Below are positions 1 through 6,926 of a stretch of DNA of 19,956 bases, piece after piece. The DNA lies in the NCBI GenBank assembly GCA_035490315.1, contig DATHET010000198.1, forward strand, positions 1 through 19,956. The letters are read 5' to 3'. A program made the position numbers and the translations under genes. Positions within the stretch are counted from its first letter, which is position 1; each line of letters opens with the position of its first letter. Origin of the DNA: JADJQU01 sp035490315 (GTDB taxonomy: Bacteria > Planctomycetota > UBA1135 > GCA-002686595). The notes beneath the pieces are model-generated. The model did not search any database and had not been told where the DNA came from. It was given only the letters and a program-made list of their open reading frames with translations.

Positions 1-1877
1 CTGCACTCGTATCGGCCTGGGACGAACATGTGCGGCGCAGAAGTCCACGTTCCCGGCTCGTCGACAGCCGTTCTCGAATGAGGAATGTGTTCACCGGGAC
101 CGGAATGCTGGCCCGCATCGTCCTGCGGTGTCATGTAGAGATTGAATCTCTCCGTCTTCCAGGTCGGATCCCGCTTGACCGTGATCCAGACCTGAGTCTT
201 CCCCGGCGTCGCGGGCATGCCTACCAGCAGCGCGACGTTCGTCTTCTGCCCGGCGACGATCGCGAACTCCTGCTCCGCCAGGACCTTCGCTGCGCCTAGG
301 GCACCGATTTCAGCGCGGAAGACGTAGGTGCCCGCGATCAGGCCTTCGAGGTCGAGGACCGGTGGCGGCCCGATCCCGTGCTCCAACGCGTCGCCATCCC
401 ATTCAGAGACCCACGCCAAGTCGGAGCTCTCCTTCTTGTAGAGGCGCAATCGCAGTAACTGCTCCTTGCTCGCGCCGTCGAAGCTCGCGTGCAAATCGCC
501 AGCCGGTTGCAGTCGCAGCACGAAGTCTCCGCCGGCGGTCGGATCGATCTGGATGCTGCCCCAGGCGTAGCCGTTGCGACCTGCAAAGTGTGTCGGCAGT
601 CCGGAGTCGCTCGGTGAGTAGTTCACTTCGATCGGCGAAATCAGGTTCTCGCCGACGAGCCCTGTCTTCGGCCTCTGGAGCATCACTCCGACGCCACTCG
701 CTTCGAACGGCGGAAGCGCGTACAGCCGGATTCCGTCCAGCTCCGCGCCGCTCACCGCGTCGACGACGTGCAACTGCGCGACGGTCGCCCATTGGCAGCG
801 CAGTTGCAGCGTCGGGCCGCCGGCGACGAAGGGCCCGGAGTTGGGGAGCGCAAGCGCCGAGCGACCACCGAGAGTGATCAGGTTCACGAGGTAAGTGGCG
901 CCTGCCGGCAAGGGATGCGACCACGAGCCGTCCTTCACTTCGACCTGGACGGTCTCCTGCATGGGCTGGATCACGAGCAGGGAGAAGGCTCCTGATTCGC
1001 TCGCGTGCTCCGCGCCTGATTCGTCGAGGACCACGATGGTGCTGCGATCGGGATCAGGGCGCGCTGGAGCAATCGGCGTCGCCACGGGAGCGCGCGCGGA
1101 AACCGGCGGCTCGTTCGAAGCGAGCTTTTCCGTCGGCAGAACGACGATCGCAGGTGCCGCGGCTTCGACCACCGCTTCGCGATCCGATCTCGACGCGTTC
1201 GCGTCGGACCGCATGAGGTACGCGCCGATGCCGAGCACTGCTGCTGCGGCCACACCCAAGGCAATCTTCGCAAGGACCACGATACCTCCCATCGAAATCA
1301 AGGAACCGCCGACGGTCGCAAGCGACGAGGGTTCGCCGCGGAATGCGATCGAGGCGAGCGAGACACTCCATGCGCTGCGATCGCCGCCGCAGGCGCGGTC
1401 CATGCGCTCGCGCAGGAGCGCGAGACCGCGGCGCAGGCGCGCTCGAACTGTCTCGAGCGGTGCCTGAGAACGCTGCGCGATCTCCTCGGGGCTCAGGCCT
1501 TCGAAGTAGCGCAGGTGGATCGCGGTGCGGTAGGGCTCGTCGAGTCGCGTCACTTCCGCGGCGACGCGCTGGGCGATCTCGAGTCGTTCCAGGACCTCGA
1601 CTTCGCTCGGCAGATGTTCCTCGCGAGCAGCCTGGCGTTCGTTGTGAGCGCGCTGGCGCTGCTCGCGGGCTCGATCGCGAGCGAGATTGCGCAGGATCGC
1701 CGACCACCAGGATCGCGGGCGATCGCGGGGGTCTTCCCTTCGCAAGGCGCGCAACCAGGTCTCCTGCACGAGGTCCTGGGCTTCGCTCGCGTCGCTGGTC
1801 AGCGCGGCGGCCAGGGCACGCAGCGCGGCGGCGTGGGTCAGCCAGCCTTCGTCCGTGATTGCATCTTGACTGGCCAC
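1..1877 (-). CDS. Membrane-anchored ECF-type sigma factor fused to a large outer domain, copy A (partial, C-terminus beyond the left edge)
   Basis: An open frame of 625 codons runs from a GTG at 1877 to the window edge without a stop. The N-terminus is a sigma-70 family protein. Region 2 contains SEAQDLVQETWLRA, and region 4 contains the helix-turn-helix YFEGLSPEEIAQRSQAPLE followed by TVRARLRRGL. Near residues 190-222 there is a hydrophobic segment (VVLAKIALGVAAAAVLGIG), then a long beta-rich tail resembling carboxypeptidase-regulatory or Ig-like domains. The protein is colinear with copy B throughout; 47 of the first 65 residues are identical by hand count, and the last residues in view (EPGTWTSAP) match B near residue 640, so about 200 residues are missing. 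The GTG start is chosen because it and the upstream GCGAGAGTTG are shared with B, while B's downstream ATG is ATC here. A single-span topology would put sigma in the cytoplasm and the tail outside. Fusion and paralogy are seen; the role is inferred. Confidence 0.9.
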   Translation of the reverse strand, partial: MASQDAITDEGWLTHAAALRALAAALTSDASEAQDLVQETWLRALRREDPRDRPRSWWSAILRNLARDRAREQRQRAHNERQAAREEHLPSEVEVLERLEIAQRVAAEVTRLDEPYRTAIHLRYFEGLSPEEIAQRSQAPLETVRARLRRGLALLRERMDRACGGDRSAWSVSLASIAFRGEPSSLATVGGSLISMGGIVVLAKIALGVAAAAVLGIGAYLMRSDANASRSDREAVVEAAAPAIVVLPTEKLASNEPPVSARAPVATPIAPARPDPDRSTIVVLDESGAEHASESGAFSLLVIQPMQETVQVEVKDGSWSHPLPAGATYLVNLITLGGRSALALPNSGPFVAGGPTLQLRCQWATVAQLHVVDAVSGAELDGIRLYALPPFEASGVGVMLQRPKTGLVGENLISPIEVNYSPSDSGLPTHFAGRNGYAWGSIQIDPTAGGDFVLRLQPAGDLHASFDGASKEQLLRLRLYKKESSDLAWVSEWDGDALEHGIGPPPVLDLEGLIAGTYVFRAEIGALGAAKVLAEQEFAIVAGQKTNVALLVGMPATPGKTQVWITVKRDPTWKTERFNLYMTPQDDAGQHSGPGEHIPHSRTAVDEPGTWTSAPHMFVPGRYEC

Positions 1878-1898
1878 GCGAGCAACTCTCGCCTATCC

Positions 1899-1927
1899 AA
1901 CGCAGCACCGGGCGATCGGGGTGCAAC
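1899..1927 (-). promoter_or_regulatory. Putative ECF-type promoter of sigma-fusion copy A
   Basis: On the minus strand GTTGCACC (1920-1927) is followed after exactly 17 bases by CGTT (1899-1902), 21 bases before the GTG start. The same two elements with the same 17-base spacer and the same distance to the start occur before copy B, although the spacer itself has diverged. This resembles the -35/-10 layout of ECF sigma factor promoters (an AC-rich -35 and a CGT -10). No transcription start is known. Confidence 0.5.
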
Positions 1928-1939
1928 GATTTGGCAGAT

Positions 1940-1960
1940 CCCTGCCCGAAACGGCCAGGG
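1940..1960 (-). terminator. Possible hairpin downstream of sigma-fusion copy B
   Basis: CCCTG (1940-1944) pairs with CAGGG (1956-1960), and an inner CC pairs with GG across one C-C mismatch around a GAAAC loop. It lies 54 bases past the stop codon of copy B and just upstream of the copy A promoter. There is no U-tract, so an intrinsic terminator is only a possibility. Confidence 0.25.
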
Positions 1961-2013
1961 TGCGCCCCTTCAGAGCGAGCGGAGATTCTTGCGTGCCGAT
2001 CCTTCGGGCCGAT

Positions 2014-4524
2014 TCACTCGCGCACGATCTGGATCACCTTCTCGAGCACCTTGCGCTCCTCGAGATCCACTTCGAACGGCTCGATAGGCAGGTAGCCCGG
2101 GATCTTCGGGATGATGACTCGGTAGCTGCCCGCCTCTGGTTGGCTGCAGGTCAGTCGCCCATGGCCGAAGCTCATCCCTGCCCAAGATCGCTGACCATCG
2201 AGCCTTTCGAACTTGATGGTGTCCATCGCCCGCATCGTCCAGGGCACGACCTTCTCGCCCTCGCGAAGGATCAACTCGATCCGATAGGTTCGGTGGAGAG
2301 TGATGGAAACTTCATTGAGCCCGGGCACGAGCTCGAGAGTTTTTGCTTCCGGCCGGCAGTCAGGGTTCCCAACCGAAAGTTTGGCGGTTCCGAGCGGGGC
2401 GAGGATTTCGCATTCACCCGGAGCTGTTTCCGTTCGGCCGCTCTGTCCACCGAAGAGACGGCTGCCGCCCGAGGCTTTCCACGCACAGGAATAGTACGAG
2501 CCCAGGAGTGGTCCTCCCGTCTCGCCGTCGACGGCGTGAATGACGACTCGAGTCGGCGCGGGAATCTCGAGGAGCACTTGCTGGCGGGGATCGGGCCCCA
2601 CCCTCACTTCCTGGCTGAAATACAGCTCGTCGATCAGACACTCGTGTCGCCCGCCGCTCAATAGGATCGGCTTCGATGTCCAGGTTCCAGGTTCAACGAC
2701 CGTCATCTCCGAACTGCGAATGAACTCCCCTAGAGCGGAAGGACTTCTCGGAACGTCCAACGGTTGCACCCAAAGTACGAATTCTTCGAAAGTCCACGCG
2801 GGATCCATCTTGACGGTGACCACGACCTCGATCTTCTCTGCCTTCGGCATGGGACCGACTGCGAGCGTGATGCTCGCCTTCGCTCCGGCGGTAATCGCGA
2901 ACTCCTGCTCTGCCAGGACCTTCGCCTCGTGCTGCTTCCCAACTTCGGCGCGCATGACATAGGAGCCCACGCTCAGACCCTCGAGTTGGAGCGCCGGTGG
3001 CGGCCCGCGATCGATTTCCTGGCCGCCCCATTCGGAGACCAGCTTCAATTCCGACCCTCGTTCATAGAGGCGAGCCCGAAGCCGCGCGTCCCTCCTTGCT
3101 CCGTCGAATGTCGCCTGCAGATCGCCACCCGGCTGAAGCCGCAGCACGAAATCTCCGCCGGCAGTCGGATCGATCTGGATGTTTCCCCAGGCGTAGCCGC
3201 TGCGAACCGCGAAGTGCGTGGGCAGGCTCGAGCTCGAGGCCAGTGCGCCGGAGCCCGTGGGCGCATAGCTCACCTCGATCGGCGAGACCAGTTCCTCGCC
3301 GACGAGCCCCGTCTTCGGCCTCTGGACCATCAGCTCGATCCCAACCGCTTCGAAAGTCGGGACGGTGTACAAGCGAATCCCATCCAGCTCCGCGCCGCTC
3401 ACCGCGTCGACGACGTGCAGGCGCGCGAGCGTCGTCCACTGACAGCGCAGCTGCGGCAAGGTGCCACCAGCGATGAACGGCCCGGAATTCGGCAAGGGAA
3501 GGGCCGAGCGCCCGCCGAGGGTGATCATGTTCACGTAGAAGGTCGCGCCTTCGGGCAGGTCGCTCGACCACGAGCCTTCCTTCACTTCGATCTGCGCGGT
3601 CTCGTTCCGCGGCTTGGTCAGCACCAGGGAAAACGTTCCCGATTCACTCGCGTGTTCCGTCCCTGCTTCGTCGAGCACCACGATCGTGCCGTGGTCCGCG
3701 ACGACGGGCGCAGGTGCGATCGGAGCCGGAATGGGAGCGCGCGCGGAAATCGGGGCTTCGTTCGCCGCGAGTTGCTCAGCCGGCGGCGCGACGACCTCTG
3801 TCGCAGGGGCTTCGACCACCATCTCGCGATTAGGCTTCGCCGCATCGCTGCTCGGCCGCAAGAGGTACACGCCAAGGCCGATCACCATGGCCGCGGCCAC
3901 GCCCAAGGCAATCTTCGCACTGACCACGATACCTCCGATGGAGATCAAGGAACCGCCGACGTTCGCGAACGCCGCGGGCTCTCCGCGGAAAGCGATCGCG
4001 GCGAGCGAAACGCTCCATGCAGTGCGATCGCCGCCGCAGGCGCGGTCCATGCGCTCGCGCAATTGCGCCAGTCCGCGACGCAGCCGCGCCCGCACGGTTT
4101 CGAGCGGCTCGCCGGAGCGCTGCGCGATCTCTTCGGGGCTCAGACCTTCGAAGTAGCGCAGGTGAATCGCCGCGCGGTACGGCTCGTCGAGCCGCCCGAC
4201 CTCCGCGGCGACGCGCTGAGCGATCTCGAGCCGCTCCAGCACTTCAACGTCGCTCGGCATGCGCTCGTCGCGAGCCGCATAGCGTTCCGTGCGCGTCCGT
4301 TTAGCCCGCTCGCGCGCGCGATCGCGGACCAGATTGCGCAGCACCGTCGACCACCAGGATCGCGGTCGATCCGGCAGCTCACCGCCACGCTGCGCGCGCA
4401 GCCAGGTCTCCTGCACCAGGTCGTCCGCCTCGCCCGGATCCCGGGTGAGCGCGGCCGCGAGGACCCGCAGCGCCGTCGCATGGGTCAGCCAACCCTCGCC
4501 TGTCATTGCATCCTGGTCGCTCAC
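2014..4524 (-). CDS. Membrane-anchored ECF-type sigma factor fused to a large outer domain, copy B (complete)
   Basis: Complete 836-residue protein. Residues 12-80 are sigma region 2 (GEADDLVQETWLRA). Residues 105-158 are region 4 with helix-turn-helix EGLSPEEIAQRSGEPLETVR. A hydrophobic stretch of about 30 residues (191-222) has one internal Lys and is read as a single membrane span. About 610 residues follow with beta-sandwich character, including VVDAVSGAELDGIRLY and VVIHAVDGETGGPLLGSY, typical of carboxypeptidase-regulatory-like folds. Family knowledge: sigma factors with membrane and outer C-terminal extensions are reported from Planctomycetota. Inference: the outer part senses a signal or mediates control of the sigma domain, perhaps through proteolytic release. 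The start is GTG 4524, preceded by GAGAG at 8 bases; an ATG six codons later (4506) is possible but not conserved in copy A. An upstream ATG at 4692 would overlap the promoter and is disfavoured. The next gene downstream is its tandem paralogue, 136 bases away. Confidence 0.92.
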   Translation of the reverse strand: MSDQDAMTGEGWLTHATALRVLAAALTRDPGEADDLVQETWLRAQRGGELPDRPRSWWSTVLRNLVRDRARERAKRTRTERYAARDERMPSDVEVLERLEIAQRVAAEVGRLDEPYRAAIHLRYFEGLSPEEIAQRSGEPLETVRARLRRGLAQLRERMDRACGGDRTAWSVSLAAIAFRGEPAAFANVGGSLISIGGIVVSAKIALGVAAAMVIGLGVYLLRPSSDAAKPNREMVVEAPATEVVAPPAEQLAANEAPISARAPIPAPIAPAPVVADHGTIVVLDEAGTEHASESGTFSLVLTKPRNETAQIEVKEGSWSSDLPEGATFYVNMITLGGRSALPLPNSGPFIAGGTLPQLRCQWTTLARLHVVDAVSGAELDGIRLYTVPTFEAVGIELMVQRPKTGLVGEELVSPIEVSYAPTGSGALASSSSLPTHFAVRSGYAWGNIQIDPTAGGDFVLRLQPGGDLQATFDGARRDARLRARLYERGSELKLVSEWGGQEIDRGPPPALQLEGLSVGSYVMRAEVGKQHEAKVLAEQEFAITAGAKASITLAVGPMPKAEKIEVVVTVKMDPAWTFEEFVLWVQPLDVPRSPSALGEFIRSSEMTVVEPGTWTSKPILLSGGRHECLIDELYFSQEVRVGPDPRQQVLLEIPAPTRVVIHAVDGETGGPLLGSYYSCAWKASGGSRLFGGQSGRTETAPGECEILAPLGTAKLSVGNPDCRPEAKTLELVPGLNEVSITLHRTYRIELILREGEKVVPWTMRAMDTIKFERLDGQRSWAGMSFGHGRLTCSQPEAGSYRVIIPKIPGYLPIEPFEVDLEERKVLEKVIQIVRE

Positions 4525-4545
4525 GCGGACAACTCTCGCGCACGG

Positions 4546-4590
4546 AACGGAGCTCGGGGCGGTCCAGGTGCAACTACTTGCAGCTTTTTT
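4546..4590 (-). promoter_or_regulatory. Putative ECF-type promoter of sigma-fusion copy B, with upstream A-tract
   Basis: On the minus strand GTTGCACC (4567-4574), a 17-base spacer and CGTT (4546-4549) repeat the layout before copy A, again 21 bases from the GTG. A run of six A on this strand (4585-4590) lies 10 bases upstream of the -35-like element, as an UP element would; copy A lacks it. The region is the 125-base divergent interval shared with the first HEAT gene. Confidence 0.5.
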
Positions 4591-4649
4591 CTTGTTGGGC
4601 ATCCGCGCATCGCCCGGGCCCGTCGGCGGCTGTACGATCGCGGGCTGGT

Positions 4650-6776
4650 ATGCATCGAGCGATCTTCCACGCCTCATGGCTCTGCGTTCCATGGCTGGCC
4701 CTCCTGGTTCTTTTCACCCCGGTCCTCTCGCACGTCGCCCGCGCATCCCCATCGCAGGCCGCCCCATCGCCGAAGCCGCAGGATCCTCGAAAGGCCAAGG
4801 TTCCGCCCGCCTCGGGTTTTCGTGCGTCACGCGGCCTGCGCGTCGCCTTCACGAGCCGCGAGAATGAAAAATGGCGCCGAGCGCTCGATGCCGCGGCCTT
4901 GGACGAGCGCGGAGCCGAGGCTTCGTTCCCCGTCCTGGTTGCGATCGCCCACGCCACCGCGAACTTCTTCGAGGACGAGCACGACCTGGCCTGCCAGGAG
5001 TCGTTGAAAAAAATCCCGGGGACTTGCGGCCTCGTGCTGAGAGAGGTGATCCGCGCGCAGAAGTCTGAAATCGGCCGGCAGGATTTCGAGGACGTGGATC
5101 GGCTGAAGCAGGAGGAGCGCGAAGCTCTGACTCGGGCCGTCGTCGAACTGCTCCCAAGGCTCGACGAGCAGGGCAGATTGACCGCCTACGCCACGCTCGG
5201 TTCGATCGCCCTCGACCCCGTCGGATTGGCGGAGAGCTGGCTCGCTTCCGAGGAAGAGGTCATCCGCCTTCGCGGCGTGCAGATGCTGCTGTCCACGGCG
5301 AACGTCGCGAAGTCCCTTCCCGCTCTCCAAGCGCGACTCGCGACGGGGTGCTCGGAAGTCGAGCTCTGCTGGATCGCGATTGCGCTCGGCAGCGAGCTTC
5401 CCGCCTGTATCGAAACTCTGCGACCGCTGCTCCTTGATGAAAGCACGCTGGTCAGGCGGACGGCGATCGGAGCAGTTTCCAGCGCTATTCCCCCCTGGGC
5501 TTGCATCGACAGCGTGCCCCAGAGTCCTTACTACGAATGGGAGGCGCCAGCGATTCCCGCCTGGGTGCTCGATCTGCGAAGCGACGATGCGAATCCACTC
5601 GCGGAAGCGATCCTGAAATCCCTGCACGACCAGGACGACGTGATCCGCATCCTGTCGCTCAAGTGCATTTTGAAAGCCGGAATGCGATCGGCCCGCGTGC
5701 TCAGCGCTCTTGACGAGTCCGCGGAAGGCGCAACCAGTTTCGAGGATGCCTGGCGCACCGCAGCGATCTCCGGCTTGAGCGCGAATCCAGAATCGATCGG
5801 CCGCCGGCTGCTCGCCGACGCGAAACTCGCTCGCGAAAAAATCGCCAAGCCGATCGACGAGAAAGAATGCGCGACCGCCTGGCAACTACTCTCGCTTCAC
5901 GACGGTTGGCCTACGAAGGATTCCTCGATGGCCGGCAATGGAGTGATCGGTGAAGCGTGGCGGCGTCGCACTGCCGTGATGGTCCTGGTGCGCGAGCTGG
6001 CGGCGGTGGATAGTCTCGGCAAGGAGACGCGCTTTCATGGAGTCACGCTCGAGCAGGCCCGCGATCACCTCGCTCAGGGCGCGATCGACTTTGGATCCAA
6101 GCTGATCGGGCAGGACAGAACGAATTTCGAAATGCACAGCGGGAACGTCCTGGTCCTGCAATCGGCGGCCGTGCCTTTGCTGACCAGCGAGTGGCTCGCG
6201 ACTCAGTCCGTGTTCCTCGGCGATTGGCAAGGAATCGTGTGGACGGAATACGGGTCGATGCTGCACAAGCTCGGATTGCCCGCGGCAGGCGCGCTTGCAA
6301 TTGGCATCGAAGTGCCATTTCCCTACGCGGCGGAGTCGATCGTTCAACAGTGGCACGACACTGCGGGATTGCGGACGCTGCTGGACCCCACTCTTCCGCA
6401 GATCTGGCAGAGCCAGGTGCTGCCGCTCAACCTGCTCGAGCAGGGAATCTGCAATCCGTGGGAGGACTGGAGCAATCCTCGCGAAGGAAAAGCCGCGACG
6501 CCTGGATGGATCGCGCGCATGTACGGCGGTCTTGGGCTCGAGGCCTTGCCGATCCTGCTTCCGGGGCTCGATTCTTGTGTCGCGCTGGTTCGGTCGCGTT
6601 CCTGTGAAGCCATTTCCAATCTCGGGCTGCTCCCGGACGAAGTTCTGAATCGACTCGTCGCGCTGCTCGACGATCCCGAGCCTCGTGTCCAGTTTGCTGC
6701 CGCGAAGGCACTACTGCGCGGGACGAGGGATGAGACGATGGTGAATCGAGCGAGGGTCGTGCTTTCGAAGTTGTGA
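4650..6776 (+). CDS. Exported HEAT-repeat-like protein, paralogue 1
   Basis: 708 residues. The N-terminus is a clear signal peptide: a charged start (MHRAIFH), a hydrophobic core around residues 10-26 (CVPWLALLVLFTPVL) and an ARA cleavage motif at 30-32, followed by a Pro/Ala/Ser linker. The mature part is alpha-helical with HEAT/armadillo-type helix pairs. Examples are LRGVQMLLSTANVAKSLPAL, TLRPLLLDESTLVRRTAIGA and, at the C-terminus, LVALLDDPEPRVQFAAAKAL. HEAT repeats mediate protein binding; no catalytic motif is visible. The ATG at 4650 is chosen over the upstream frame opening at 4506 because it begins the signal peptide, and the second paralogue aligns from the same Met. There is no strong Shine-Dalgarno sequence. 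It is divergent from sigma-fusion B across 125 bases, so shared control or a partnership is possible but unproven. The specific family is not recognised beyond HEAT-like. Confidence 0.9.
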   Translation: MHRAIFHASWLCVPWLALLVLFTPVLSHVARASPSQAAPSPKPQDPRKAKVPPASGFRASRGLRVAFTSRENEKWRRALDAAALDERGAEASFPVLVAIAHATANFFEDEHDLACQESLKKIPGTCGLVLREVIRAQKSEIGRQDFEDVDRLKQEEREALTRAVVELLPRLDEQGRLTAYATLGSIALDPVGLAESWLASEEEVIRLRGVQMLLSTANVAKSLPALQARLATGCSEVELCWIAIALGSELPACIETLRPLLLDESTLVRRTAIGAVSSAIPPWACIDSVPQSPYYEWEAPAIPAWVLDLRSDDANPLAEAILKSLHDQDDVIRILSLKCILKAGMRSARVLSALDESAEGATSFEDAWRTAAISGLSANPESIGRRLLADAKLAREKIAKPIDEKECATAWQLLSLHDGWPTKDSSMAGNGVIGEAWRRRTAVMVLVRELAAVDSLGKETRFHGVTLEQARDHLAQGAIDFGSKLIGQDRTNFEMHSGNVLVLQSAAVPLLTSEWLATQSVFLGDWQGIVWTEYGSMLHKLGLPAAGALAIGIEVPFPYAAESIVQQWHDTAGLRTLLDPTLPQIWQSQVLPLNLLEQGICNPWEDWSNPREGKAATPGWIARMYGGLGLEALPILLPGLDSCVALVRSRSCEAISNLGLLPDEVLNRLVALLDDPEPRVQFAAAKALLRGTRDETMVNRARVVLSKL

Positions 6777-6790
6777 GCGCCTTCGCTCAC
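6773..6790 (+). terminator. Hairpin overlapping the stop codon of HEAT paralogue 1
   Basis: GTGAGCG (6773-6779) and CGCTCAC (6784-6790) form a perfect 7-bp stem with a 4-base loop; the left arm includes the TGA stop. No U-run follows, so it may be a weak terminator or a 3' end stabiliser. Confidence 0.35.
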
Positions 6791-6926
6791 GAGCAGTTCG
6801 AAGCCGCACATTCGCGCTCGTGGCGCACCTGCAGTAGAACAGAGTCAACTCAGCGGCGAGATCGGCAGGTCTCGTTGGCAGTTTCCTTTCCCTGCTCGCA
6901 TCGGCAGACGCCGAGACAGGACTCTC

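Noticed and set aside
1054..1926. Minus-strand frame of 290 codons with ATG start in the sigma fusion A region
   Set aside because: Arg-rich shadow. The true frame is the one that aligns with sigma fusion B and runs from 1877 to the window edge.
2763..2772. Another GTTGCACC on the plus strand
   Set aside because: It lies inside sigma fusion B on the opposite strand, with no CGTT at the right distance and no gene start downstream.
4544..4575. GGAAC on the plus strand as a possible ECF -35 element facing HEAT paralogue 1
   Set aside because: No CGT-type -10 element follows at 16-17 bases.
4585..4590. Run of six T on the plus strand as an intrinsic terminator
   Set aside because: No hairpin precedes it and no plus-strand gene ends there; it reads better as an A-tract upstream of the sigma fusion B promoter.
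2764..5007. A very long plus-strand open frame of about 750 codons opposite sigma fusion B
   Set aside because: Composition is Arg/His/Pro-rich and low in recognisable domains. It is antisense to a clearly coding frame with sigma motifs, as expected for chance open frames in high-GC DNA.
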